From Leishmania donovani (taxonomy: Eukaryota > Euglenozoa > Kinetoplastea > Trypanosomatida > Trypanosomatidae), in assembly GCF_000227135.1 (NCBI RefSeq), contig NC_018260.1:406429-470428 (forward strand): a DNA stretch of 64,000 nt, in the 5' to 3' direction. The notes under the pieces were generated by a model. The model saw only the letters and a program-made list of their open reading frames with translations, did no database searches and was not told the origin of the DNA. The first letter of the stretch is position 1; each line of letters opens with the position of its first letter. A program made the translations under genes and the position numbers. Shown here piece by piece: positions 1 through 9,845 of the stretch.

Positions 1-597
1 CAGACGCGGCAGATTCGAAACCAGGAGGAGCTCGTGCAGAGCCACCGGCGGCAGTTTGCCACACAGAAGCGGCAGATGGATGTAGAGCAGCTCCTGCTCG
101 TGCAGCAGAGCAAAACGATCGAGTCGCAGAAGGAGCAGTTACGCTTGCTGAAGAACCACTTCCAGGCGACACGGCCTGAGGTTTTGCTGGACGCGCGGCT
201 GAGAGGCAGTCCTTGCCCACCGCCTTTGCTGAACCGCGGCCCACCCAGTGGCACCGGCGGTGTCGAATCGTGGCAGTCTGGCGACGCGACTGCGCCGCTT
301 CGACGGCTTTCCGCGAGAAATCGGTACCGCGAAGAGGCAGAGCACGATTGGACTGACGCAGAGGAGGAGGAGGCGGAGGAGGGGGGTGGAGAGGGCGATG
401 AGCGGATTCAAAAGACTGTGGCGCCGTCGGCGAGCCTCTCTGTCGCGCCTTTGGAGACACCGCCGGCGCACCTCTGCGGCGTGCCCACATCCTCCGCGTC
501 TCGCCACGGAGTCACTCCCTCCGAAAGCGACCAGGCATTGGCTCGCGCATCGCTTCCGCTTTCCTCGTTCGGTTCCGAAAGAGGAAAAACAACGTAG
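1..597 (+). CDS. 3' end of a coiled-coil protein (5' truncated by window)
   Basis: The reading frame is open from base 1 to a TAG at 595-597, giving 198 visible codons; the start lies outside the window. The first ~55 residues are rich in Gln, Lys, Glu and Leu with heptad-like spacing (LLLVQQSKTIESQKEQLRLL), which indicates a coiled coil. The rest is low complexity, with a Glu/Gly-rich acidic stretch around residues 118-137 and a Ser/Pro-rich tail, probably disordered. I do not recognise the family. Filament, kinesin-tail or flagellar proteins would all be compatible, but nothing visible separates them. The strand agrees with all later genes. Confidence 0.8.
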   Translation, partial: QTRQIRNQEELVQSHRRQFATQKRQMDVEQLLLVQQSKTIESQKEQLRLLKNHFQATRPEVLLDARLRGSPCPPPLLNRGPPSGTGGVESWQSGDATAPLRRLSARNRYREEAEHDWTDAEEEEAEEGGGEGDERIQKTVAPSASLSVAPLETPPAHLCGVPTSSASRHGVTPSESDQALARASLPLSSFGSERGKTT

Positions 598-1551
598 TGC
601 AGGCCTGCTGGCAAGCGTTTGCGGTTGCGATGGATGTGTGTGTGTGTGTGTGTGTGCCACGCTCGTTCTCGCCTCAGCGGCGCCTCTCTGCGTCCGATCT
701 AGCCCTCCGTTCTCCCACTATTTAGTGTGCACGACGCCCTCTCCCGCTGCATACAGAGAGCGACACCTTGCAGAAATGAAAAATGGTCACGGTAAGCGCA
801 GTGAAGCACGCACGGGGCGACGCGGCACACACATACACGCGTGCACATCACGCAGGATGTCGCCGATGCCCATGCAACTCTCCTGTCTTTCACTTCGTGA
901 TGTCTCTCTTTCCCGTCAAGTCGCTAAATAGTTCTTTCCACGCCCTCCATCTAACGCGGTGAGGCCAGAGCACGCGGGAGAGGTATCCTCGCAACGCACA
1001 CATGGGCGGCTCAGCAACGTCGCCGTTGCGGCACTTGCATGCGGCGTGCTCTGTGCGCCGTTGTGATCCATCGAAGCGAATGAAGCGCATCACGCCCAAC
1101 ATGAAACAAGAGAACGAGCTAGACACGCCCTTTCCCATCGCATCTCATCCCCTACTCCGCCTTCCCCTTTACGCATATCCCTCCCTCTCTTCCCCGCCAC
1201 GTCACCCCGAGTCTGTGGCGCCCTCTAGCTGTGTGTGTGTGTGTGTGTTCGCGCATACGCATTCGTGGCCACCAACCACCTCCTCCACCCCCCCCCCTCT
1301 CTCTTACTCTAACTGGAATCAACTTTGCGGGGGCTGCCCATCTCGGCCACCACCACCCCTTTCAACACGAAATTCTTTTCTTGTGGCTGTTCGCTTCTGT
1401 AGGTGAAAGGCGTACTCTTTGGCGGCGCCACACTACCCCGCACGTGGCTCTTAATCGGCTGCTGCACAGCGTGTCTTGTGGAGCAGTTTCCAGGGGCTGG
1501 GCAGCGCACGCTTCCCTCCTTGTTTTCCTGTCGCATAGAAGAATAGTAAAA
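598..1551. other. intergenic/UTR region
   Basis: No convincing gene. It holds a (TG)n microsatellite at about 635-656, another at about 1231-1249, and pyrimidine-rich tracts at about 1127-1195 and 1270-1310. Open frames here use UTR-like composition and have no recognisable protein content. Confidence 0.6.
1509..1538 (+). promoter_or_regulatory. candidate spliced-leader acceptor
   Basis: A pyrimidine-rich tract (CTTCCCTCCTTGTTTTCCTG) is followed by the first AG at 1537-1538, 14 bases before the ATG at 1552. This is the usual arrangement for trypanosomatid trans-splicing. It also supports the ATG at 1552 over any upstream start. The site is inferred from sequence only. Confidence 0.4.
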
Positions 1552-2553
1552 ATGAGCGCTCCTGGAACCAACTCGTCTGCCTCTGTGAAGGCGTCAAGTC
1601 CTATCGTGCACCGAGATCGCAGAGGGGCGTCAGCGGGCGATGGCAAACCACTTTCCGCAAATGATCCGCCGCAGCAATCGGCGGCGTTTGGGTCTGTCTC
1701 GCCGCTGCCGCCGAAGCTGAGCACTGCAGCTTCTGCTGCCACAACCGCTTCGGCACCCGCCTCGCCGTCTCCTGAAATGGACAACCTGGAGTGTCAGTCG
1801 AAGGACTTCCTCATCCAACGCGTGCAAGCGCTGGAGCGGCAGCTGAAGATACGCAACAGCGACTGCGCGCGCCTGCTAGAGGAGCGCCAGCAACTGCTTC
1901 CGCTCAAAGAGAAGTGCGAGTCGCAGAGAGAGATGATATTGGCGCTGCGCGATCAACTGAACTTGGCACAGGCACAACACGAGTCCGTCATCGACGCATT
2001 GGAGGAGATGAAGCGCCAGCAGCGCGACAAAGAGCACCGCGAGCGCGTGGCCCACGCTGAGCGAGTCATCTATGGCGCTAGTGCCGCCCCGAAGGCTACA
2101 GCTGGCGGCACGAGTAGGCCCGAAACCTCTAGCTCGCCCGCCAGCAACGCGGCGCCCAGCTACAAGCCCGCTTCGGCGCTGAGAGCCAACAACCCGGCGC
2201 GGCGTGCTCCTGGGGGGACGGTGGTAAACACCTCGTCCGGGCCACAAATAATTTACGACAGCTCCGATATCTCCTCCGTTGGCTTCACCAAGAATGCAAA
2301 GCTGCCGTACGACTTCCTGGGTGGGCCTGGAGCGCAGCTACAATATCTCGCTCCGTCCCGCGGAAGCGCGGGCAAGGAGGCTGGAGAGCAGCCGGAAGGC
2401 GGCTTTGACGCTTCGGATGATGCGCAGGTGCGCCGCACCATGGCGGCGGCGGCGGAGGCGATTGAGTTGGATGCCAAGCACGCAGAGATGGAGGAAAAGG
2501 AGCACAGGGCACTACTGGAGCGCCTAAAGGCGCTGCGTGAAGGACACAAGTAA
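1552..2553 (+). CDS. coiled-coil protein of unknown function (333 aa)
   Basis: The start is the first ATG of the frame (preceded by AAAA); the frame stays open further upstream, but only through UTR-like sequence. Residues 1-75 are Ser/Ala/Pro-rich and probably disordered. Residues ~76-170 form a strong coiled coil with regular Leu/Ile heptads (FLIQRVQALERQLKIR; EMILALRDQLNLAQ). A second low-complexity stretch of Ala, Ser and Pro follows. A distinct short segment (QIIYDSSDISSVGFTKNAKL, ~230-250) may be a conserved linear motif, and the C-terminus (~290-333) is again helical and charged. No catalytic motif, signal peptide or membrane segment is visible. I do not recognise the family; a scaffold or cytoskeletal role is only a guess. 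Confidence 0.85.
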   Translation: MSAPGTNSSASVKASSPIVHRDRRGASAGDGKPLSANDPPQQSAAFGSVSPLPPKLSTAASAATTASAPASPSPEMDNLECQSKDFLIQRVQALERQLKIRNSDCARLLEERQQLLPLKEKCESQREMILALRDQLNLAQAQHESVIDALEEMKRQQRDKEHRERVAHAERVIYGASAAPKATAGGTSRPETSSSPASNAAPSYKPASALRANNPARRAPGGTVVNTSSGPQIIYDSSDISSVGFTKNAKLPYDFLGGPGAQLQYLAPSRGSAGKEAGEQPEGGFDASDDAQVRRTMAAAAEAIELDAKHAEMEEKEHRALLERLKALREGHK

Positions 2554-3194
2554 TGGACGCCACCACCCACTTCCTCTCGCTCCCAACCGCTAGAGGATCC
2601 AGCAGCACCTCCGTCAACCCACCCTTCCCCTTGCAGCAATCAAGCAGGAGAAGCCCACCACAGCCCGCTGTGCTTTCGGTGTTCAGGGCGAGTACACCCA
2701 CACTCATGACGTTAGTCGGCTTAGCTGTACCTGATTGTCTGCTGCCTCGCTTTTAGGCAACGGAAGTGACAAAAGAAAGAGGAGAGAGTCGATAGACTGT
2801 GTACAACAGGGGATTATGGAAAGGTGAAAGGGAGTGGTGCAAGCTGAGCGCCCCACATCTTCGAAGCGCTTCGCCATTTCGTTTTGTTGCTCGCAGCAGT
2901 TGCCGCCCTGGTGTCTCTCTCTATGCCCCTGCGCTCTTTCTTCGTTCTTCCACCTCTTCTCCTTCGCCCGCTTCATCAAATCCCTTGTGCGCGATGAGCT
3001 CGTAGCTATAAGATTCTTATACCGTTTTTTTTTTCCGGCTCTTGTTGTGGTTGCCTTTCCCTCTTATTTAGGTTTTGCTAGTGCTTCGCTCGTCGTTGTT
3101 GCCCTGATGGGGAGGAAGAGGCCTCGCGGCGTGGCATCTTGATTCCGTACCTCCCACTCTCTCTCGGTGGGAAGAAGCCATGCACTATCCCCTC

Positions 3195-3540
3195 CCCTAT
3201 CCCCTGCCAAATGCCGAGCCACCTCTGGCGCTGGCAGGGCGNNNNNNNNNNNNNNNNNNNNNNNNNNNNNNNNNNNNNNNNNNNNNNNNNNNNNNNNNNN
3301 NNNNNNNNNNNGGGTGGGGGTAGGCTGCACCAGGGGGGGGGGGGCAGCCGGCACAGCGGGGGAGCGGCTGTGAGGCGACCTGCGAGGCGGTGGGTGAGCG
3401 GGTAAAGCTTGAGGCAGAGGCGCTGCTCCGATGGCCGGGTCGACGGCTCTGCTGTGATACGTGTGTGCAGCTCCTCCACACCGCAAGATGAGCCTGAAGA
3501 GGGGGCGGGTTTAGTGGACTGGAACTCGTATGGCAGAGAA
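3195..3540. mobile_element. degenerate SIDER-like retroposon copy A, split by a gap
   Basis: Two blocks match, in opposite orientation, a second locus in this window. Bases 3211-3228 match the complement of 24360-24377 at 17 of 18 positions. Bases 3369-3389 are the exact complement of 24115-24135 (21 of 21). Order and relative orientation agree, so the two loci carry the same dispersed element in opposite directions. Leishmania SIDERs are short truncated retroposons of this kind, usually in 3' UTRs; assigning this repeat to SIDER rests on family knowledge and recollection. Ends are approximate. Confidence 0.5.
3242..3311. other. assembly gap (70 N)
   Basis: Seventy undetermined bases inside the SIDER-like copy, followed closely by a 12-G homopolymer at 3333-3344. 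The two conserved blocks that flank the gap are 158 bases apart here but about 242 apart in the matching copy near 24.2 kb. The N count is therefore probably not the true length. Confidence 0.95.
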
Positions 3541-3723
3541 TAGCCACGATGAGAGAACGGACGTTTTCTAAACCTCTTTCTTTGGCATCTGCGAGTCTCT
3601 CTCTCTCCCTCGGAGCGTGTCTGCGTCCGTCTCTTTCACGCCTTCTCTTCTTCCTCTTCGTCGCTTCCATGGAAGCGATGTGTTTTCCTGCTCTTTTTTA
3701 TGGGGTCCTTGTACAATGCTGGC

Positions 3724-3812
3724 TGTGTGTGTGTGTGTGTGCATGTGTGTGTGTGTGTGTGTGCATGTGTGTGTGTGTGTGTGTGTGCATGTGTGTGTGT
3801 GTGTGTGCATGC
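3724..3812. repeat. compound (TG)n microsatellite with GCATG interruptions
   Basis: A long run of TG dinucleotides broken at near-regular intervals by GCATG. It is a simple-sequence repeat typical of Leishmania intergenic DNA, with no coding function. Confidence 0.9.
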
Positions 3813-4253
3813 CGGTTCGCTTGCAACTCTCTTTGCTGCTGCGTGCGTCGAGCTCACTCATGCGATCGAGTCTGCGCCGCCCTTGTCCTCGGCTGATCAG
3901 AACGCCCGACAACCTCTCTCATTCATGCTCGTTTACGGTGCGAATGGAAACAGGGTCCAACGAAGGACGTTCTGCATGCATGTACTTTGTCAGTGTCCTC
4001 CCCGTCTCCGAACACACACACACACACACCTACCCGTCCTCTCTGCCCCCCTCCGAGCCCTCCACCCTTGCTACTAAGGCGGAGACAGAACGCGAGAGAG
4101 AGCAATGAGGTGGTGTGACGCACGTGCGGGGTGTTGTGGCGAAGGAAGGGGGAGGGGCATGTGGAGATGACGCACACGTTAAAGGTGGTCTCTTTTCGTT
4201 TGCTTTGGCTTTTGGCTTCCTTCCTCCCGCGTTCGCCTGCTGAAGGCGAGGCA

Positions 4254-4285
4254 GTGTCCCCTCGAGCTTTCCCGAGGGGAGACAC
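4254..4285 (+). other. inverted repeat / predicted RNA hairpin
   Basis: The left arm GTGTCCCCTCG can pair with CGAGGGGAGACAC across a short loop. This gives a 7-bp CCCCTCG/CGAGGGG stem extended by GTGT/ACAC past a two-base bulge. It lies in untranslated DNA. Function is unknown; it may be chance or an RNA element of a UTR. Confidence 0.4.
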
Positions 4286-5439
4286 ACCGGAAGCGGCAAT
4301 GGTGAGAAGATAGCAACAAAAACAACGCAAAGGAATGCGTCACCGCACAAAGAGTCATCGTCGCGGGTGCAATGGGCAGGCCGGGTGTCGGGCAATCCGC
4401 CCTGGACTGTGAAACCATCCGTGGCTCACCCCACTCCCCCTCCTCCACCACCCACTCGTCAGTCTCCTCTTTCCCCTCTCTCTACTTGATTCCATCCGCC
4501 CATCTCCTTGTGTTTGTTTGTTTTTTGCCGTCTCTCATGTGATTCCCGTACACGCACACACATATTTGGTAGCTCATCGCTGCCGTGGCTGCGTCCCCCT
4601 CTTTTCCTTGTCGCAGCACACCCTGAAGCTCCTTCGCTGGATGCTCAAAACTATATATTTTGTCGTTGTCTGTCGCGGTCTATTCTTTCGTTCACGTGCA
4701 TACGCCATTCAACCACCACCATCCCTCATCACTCCTCCCACTCACCTCACCCCCAAACCCCAACATAAGATACATAAGCGCGCACATGCGCTACACCTTT
4801 TCACCTGTAAACAAGTAAGCGTGCGACTCTCACGCACCGAGCTCCCGTGTTTCTGTGACTTCGTTTTCTGTGTATTCGCTGAGTCTGTCCTCACCGACAC
4901 GCACACACGAGCTTGTGCAGAGAGGCATGCGCGCAAGCCAACTGCTTAAGCAGCTTCATCGATCGTATCCCCACTAGGCGCATCTTTCCTTTTCCCTCCT
5001 TTCGGTCTGTGTGGGTGGTGCGCGCACTTTTTTTTCTTCTGGGCTTCGTTGCGTATCTCAAAAAACACCGAGACCACCACTTCCACCCACCTCCAAAAGG
5101 CACGAAGTTGTCGACCCCTCACAGACAGACCGCATCATCAACGGCAGAGCGTTCCAGACTCTCTGCCTCGCTTTATTCTCTTTGCTTTTCTTCCGACGTC
5201 TCCTCCGCCCTCCGTCCCTCGATCACGATTCGACCGTCACCCCTGCGGTCACACGTGTTTCCGCACACGGGTGAAGACAAGTGTCCTTTCCCGTCGTTAC
5301 CACTTCCCTCCGTTGCCGGCCAGTGCGGCGGATCGTGTCGATCTACCCTCCGCGGGGGCAGGCATGCCTTCAGTGTGAACGCTTCTGAGAGGTCACTGTC
5401 CGTTGTTGTCGCTAAGCAGTCGAAAGTGCGGATCTCATC

Positions 5440-7485
5440 ATGAGGCGCTACCGGTCGTGGGGGACAGCTCCGCTGCTCTCCACGCTCCTCATGGTAGTGC
5501 TCCATTCCTTTGCCCTGCACAGCGCAGCTGCGCGTACGCGAGAGTCGCTGCTATATTGCCTCCCTGCCGAGACGGAGCCGCATGGCCTCATCCGCTGCGT
5601 CATCCAGGTGCTGGACGGATACCAGCAGCCCACAACGAACTTCGACCCTTCCGATTTTATAGTTCTGGCGCGCACCTCGAACGCCACGGCGGTCGTCACG
5701 AAGAGCGCGTTGGTGCGTGGCAGCGACAACGCAACCGTCGTCTTCACCCTGTCCGTCTCGACGGCCGCCGATGTGCTGATCCGGGTGTACTTGCGGGAGA
5801 ATGACGTCATCGGCGGCAACGCCGGCATGGGAGAGGTGCGCGGGAGCGGCATCACAGTTTCTGTGCTTTCATGGCCGACCTCGCGCCTCGGCCCTATCAC
5901 CTGCACGGCGCAAAGCACAGGTCTCGCACTGCGAAGCGCCACCATCTGCCGCGCCGCCCTCTACGACAAGAGCAACACGCCCTCGGTTGTGCACAGCGCC
6001 GACGTGCTGTTCAGCGAGGCAAGCGCGCTAGGCAACTTTGTGTTCACCTCTGGAATCAAGGAGCTTGTGTTTAGCTTCACGGCGCCGCCGACGGCGCCCG
6101 CGCTTGTCGGCACCTTTACCCTAACGGTGAGCCTTCGCGGCAAGGACGCCCACGTGAACAGTGACGGGGCACAAGCGGTTCAGATTCCGATTTTGTACCC
6201 TGGCGAGGTCGCGCTGTCTGAAACGACAGGCCTGCAATGTGCAGCGGAGACGCGGCCCATTACATGCTTCATCACGGCATCTAGTGCACAGGGCCCTGTT
6301 ACTTTTAACGCCACGCACTTTCGCCTGCGCGTGGAAAGATCGGTCGGGGCCGTCGCTGCGGCGGCGGATACGTTGGGCAGACTCACCACCAACGGCTCAG
6401 GCGCCGCTACCCGGCACTGGGTCGATGTCACTGATACCTTTAGCCTTTCCGTCACCCGCTCCCCACTGCGCCCGTACGTTGGCGTCGTCTCTTGGGAGCC
6501 GAAGTCGGAGGACTCCATGTACGAGGCCAGGCTTCGCGTGTTCGCCTCGACGGATGGGCAAGAAGTCGGCGCAGCTAGCGGGGACAGTGCCGCAGTCACC
6601 GGCAACGCAGCCGATGTTGCGGGCAGCCCATACTCCTTCATGACGGGTATACTGCCCAACGCTCCGTCCGTGACGCTGCGCGGCTGCCGCGAGTCGGTCA
6701 TCGCCTCGGGCAATACGACAGTGTGCTTTATCGACCTGGCAAATGGTGTGTCGGGCGACACCGCCTTCTACGCCATCACCACCTCGCACCGGAAATCTTC
6801 TGTATCCAATTTGACCTATGTTGCGCACGATGCCGTCTGTGCGTGTCGATCACTGTGGTTCACCTATCACGCCCCAACGGCCCTCATCAGCCCAGTGGAC
6901 GACTACATTGAGGTGTCTATGTACACCGATGTCGTACACTCGGTCAGCGGTATGGCCATAGCCAGCAACGTGCCGCTCCGTCTCGACGTCCTTCCGGTGG
7001 TGTCCCGCTCCGGTCACGACACCTCCACAGCGCCGACGGACGCTGTTCTGGTCTCCGTCGGTATTCTCTTCTACGGCAGCGTGCTCGCTGTCGGTGGCGT
7101 GCTCATTGTGCACCGCTCGCGCAAGGCCTCCCGCATCCGCCGCAAGCGCGCGCTGAAGGAGCGGGCAATGATGCAGGCCATGGACAGACGCCAGGGCGTA
7201 CCTACACCAGACGCGGAGATCCTTAGGGACAACCCAAGCGCCCTGACTGAGACACCGGCGATGACTACCACCCTAGACGGCGCCGCTGCGGGGCATGTTT
7301 TCCTGGTTCGAGGAGGCGTGGGTCCGAACACCTCTGGGTACGACACGATCGCCATGCTGGGTGTGGGTGCTGGAGGGGCGGGTGGTGGTGGTGGAAGCCG
7401 TTCAACGTCGCCGCCTTCGGTGCCGGCAGCTGTAGTGAGCAACGTGGCAGCTCTTCAAGATACCTTCCACTCTGACAGCGACTAG
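5440..7485 (+). CDS. type I membrane protein with four cysteine-pair repeats (681 aa)
   Basis: The N-terminus has two Arg followed by a hydrophobic core (LLSTLLMVVLHSFAL), a clear signal peptide ending near residue 30. The ectodomain appears to contain four diverged repeats of roughly 110-150 residues. Each opens with a close cysteine pair (C40/C53, C155/C170, C267/C276, C416/C429) and continues in beta-rich sequence with several N-glycosylation sequons (NAT, NTS, NGS, NTT, NLT). One hydrophobic segment (~534-558) is followed by a basic stop-transfer stretch (HRSRKASRIRRKRALKER) and a ~120-residue tail rich in Gly and Ser. The layout is that of a surface receptor-like or adhesion protein with Ig-like folds. 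I do not recognise a named family. It lies directly upstream of the IPT/TIG-like membrane genes, suggesting a local cluster. Confidence 0.92.
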   Translation: MRRYRSWGTAPLLSTLLMVVLHSFALHSAAARTRESLLYCLPAETEPHGLIRCVIQVLDGYQQPTTNFDPSDFIVLARTSNATAVVTKSALVRGSDNATVVFTLSVSTAADVLIRVYLRENDVIGGNAGMGEVRGSGITVSVLSWPTSRLGPITCTAQSTGLALRSATICRAALYDKSNTPSVVHSADVLFSEASALGNFVFTSGIKELVFSFTAPPTAPALVGTFTLTVSLRGKDAHVNSDGAQAVQIPILYPGEVALSETTGLQCAAETRPITCFITASSAQGPVTFNATHFRLRVERSVGAVAAAADTLGRLTTNGSGAATRHWVDVTDTFSLSVTRSPLRPYVGVVSWEPKSEDSMYEARLRVFASTDGQEVGAASGDSAAVTGNAADVAGSPYSFMTGILPNAPSVTLRGCRESVIASGNTTVCFIDLANGVSGDTAFYAITTSHRKSSVSNLTYVAHDAVCACRSLWFTYHAPTALISPVDDYIEVSMYTDVVHSVSGMAIASNVPLRLDVLPVVSRSGHDTSTAPTDAVLVSVGILFYGSVLAVGGVLIVHRSRKASRIRRKRALKERAMMQAMDRRQGVPTPDAEILRDNPSALTETPAMTTTLDGAAAGHVFLVRGGVGPNTSGYDTIAMLGVGAGGAGGGGGSRSTSPPSVPAAVVSNVAALQDTFHSDSD

Positions 7486-9203
7486 ACAGCAGCGGAAAGG
7501 CCCGCCATGCGATGTGGAAGTATGCTGTCCCATATGCGTACGCGTGTATGCCTTCATGCAAGAGGCCAAGTATGCCGACATGTACGTGTGAGGGGTGGGG
7601 CGAAGGCAATTGTGGCCTGTGGCTCTACGCGCTGCGTGCGAAGGTCAAGTTCATCGTTCAACTCCCGTCGCTCTATCCACGTTGCACACTCTTCCGGCTC
7701 CCACCCCTCCATCTCTCCTGGTCCTCCGGCCCTCCCCTCCCCAACCTATGGTGGGGTATCTATGCGTGTGTATTAACTGGAACTGCCGCGGACTGTCATG
7801 TGATTCGGCGCCGGCGCCAACTAATAACGGAAGCACAGAAGTAAACAGGGGCAACCAGAGCAAACGTAAGAAGGTGGCGCCTCTGGCAACGGGTGTAATC
7901 GGCAGCGGTGTCTAGAGGCACTATCTCGGGTGGGCCATGTGCGTGTATGTGCCCCCCCCCCTGTGGTGTTGCTATTGTTGCTCCGGAAGGAGCACACGCC
8001 CCAATGCCGACAGCACACAAAGGGAGCACGCTCTTCGGCAAGACGCAGGCACATGATGCAGATGCTACCGTCTCATTGCAATCACGCTGTTGGCTCTCTC
8101 TCTTCACCTCCCTCTCCCCTCTCCTTGTCAAAACTATGACCGGATGTGCGCGCCGTCGCTGTCTTCGCACGACCACCATCACCGCCACCGCCACCCCCTC
8201 ATCTTTCGCGCCGTCTGTGGGATGAGTGGGCAGGGCATTCACACACACACACGCACACAAACGCAAGGCAAGCGTGTACAGCGCGACATAGAAATTCGAA
8301 GTGTTTTTCCTTCACACTTAATTTAGACAGAACGAGCTCAGTCGTTTCGAACTCGTGTGGCAGGCGCGAAAGTGATCGCAATGCTGTTTCTGTTCTCTCT
8401 CTCCTGTGTGGAGGACCTTGCCAGCCCACTAAGTTTTACTGCCCCGACCTCGATGCCCACCCGCACCTAAATCTCCGCAGCGACAAAGAAGAGGAGATGG
8501 GGCACGTGTGTGCCGAGGCAGTGCGGTGCAGTCTTTTGTCACCGGAATCGACCTTTGTTTTCGTTTGCCTTACACGCGGCGTGCTCGCCGTGCTGCTTCC
8601 TGGCGCGTCTGTTGAAGGCACAAACAGCAACATCAACAGACTCTGACAAGGGTAGGCTCGCGTCTGCTGGAAGCCATTGAAGAAGGAAAAGGCAGCCCGT
8701 TTTTCTATCCCCCCCCCGCTCGTGTAGACACCGCGTATTCTAGCCCCTCTCCTTTTCCATATTTGTATACAGCGTGCATATCGAGGTGCACGGAGAGAAG
8801 GCATTCAAGGCACACACACACAGAGGTAGGGTCCCCGACTGCATCGCCACTGGTCATTTCGCTCGCTTCCTCCACACACACACACCACCATCACCATCGC
8901 CACTCAACCACGCACGTCCCTCTCTCGCTGCAGCTCTTCTTCTTACTCTCTGTTCGGCTCGTCATTGGCTCTCGTCATCTTTTGTTTTTTTTTTTCCACT
9001 GCTGTCGGGTTTGGTGTCCATGCCCCTTTTCTCCTCTCGCTCGTGCTCGACAGGTCTCTTTCTTTTCAGCCTGATCGCATCTTCTCCGTTCTCTTTCTGA
9101 AGCTCGTGGAGCGTCTGTGTGTTGTGGTCGCGTGCGGGTGACGGCGCCCCTTACTTTTCTCGTGAGCAACGTCATGCGCTAAGCTTACAAGGCGTTCACC
9201 ACA
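7486..9203. other. intergenic/UTR region
   Basis: About 1.7 kb of C/T-rich, microsatellite-bearing DNA (CA runs near 8240-8260 and 8873-8886; polypyrimidine tracts near 8925-8955 and 8983-9075). No supported gene. The sequence just upstream of 9204 is unrelated to the part of the 12051 gene that precedes the shared block. Confidence 0.6.
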
Positions 9204-9845
9204 CGCTTTCTCGTGAAGGACACCACCAAGGGCACGCTGCTGCTCGGCTCCACGTCGCTCGGCGCCATCGCCGTGAACCCGCCGCTGCCCACCGTCACCG
9301 GTGCCCGAGGCGAATGCGCCACGAACAGCGCGGCCTGCGTCAGCGGCGCGGCGCTCACCATCAGCAGCACCAACTTCAACTACCGCGACCACGCCTACCA
9401 GCAGTTCTTCGTCGGCGTCACGGAGGCGCAGCGCAGCGCCATCCGCCTCACGCCCACCGCCGTCAGCATGACCGACCTCACTGCAAACCTCACCGTCGCC
9501 CATGGCACGCCGGCCGGGAGCTATCCCGTGTTTGTGAAGGTGCAGGTGTGCATGATGCACATGATGTCGCCGCCGCGCTATGTGGACAACCTGGTGCTGC
9601 AAGCCGGCTCAGCTTCAAGGCTCGATGGCGACGCGACGCGCTCTGCTGTTGGCGTTTCTAACGCAGCGGTGGCGCCAGTGCAACGAACGAGCGTCCGTGA
9701 CGGCAATGCCTTCAAGGCGGCGTTGGTTTTTGTGGCCGTTGTCGCCCTCCTGGTGTTCTTTTTTCGCGTTTCTTTCAATGATCGTTATAAGCTGCCGCTT
9801 CGCTTTTTGGCGAAGAAGAGAGGGGCGCGCGCGCGGGAGTTCTAG
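9204..9845 (+). pseudogene. 5'-truncated copy of the IPT/TIG-like membrane protein gene
   Basis: From 9204 the DNA is identical to the downstream gene for about 380 bases. The first mismatch is at 9586, and all similarity is lost by about 9610. The frame is closed upstream by TAA at 9180-9182 and has no ATG until deep inside the shared domain, so the signal peptide and first two repeats are missing. The unique 3' part still encodes a membrane segment (ALVFVAVVALLVFFF) and a basic tail ending at a TAG, unlike the tail of the other copy. It may be a real pseudogene or gene-conversion donor, or an array member whose 5' part was lost in assembly. The second is plausible because the other copy has a gap in the same block. 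Confidence 0.7.

Larger units (their letters stand above)
2554..5439. other. long intergenic/UTR region with repeats and an assembly gap
   Basis: About 2.9 kb without a convincing gene. It contains a SIDER-like dispersed repeat interrupted by an N gap (3195-3540), a compound TG microsatellite (3724-3812), a CA run (about 4012-4029), a hairpin (4254-4285), and several pyrimidine-rich tracts before the next gene (for example 5165-5225). Open frames in it are low-complexity shadows of C/T-rich DNA. Confidence 0.6.

Noticed and set aside
3724..3812. CRISPR-like regular array
   Set aside because: The regular GCATG spacing comes from a degenerate TG microsatellite; there are no spacers, and the genome is eukaryotic.
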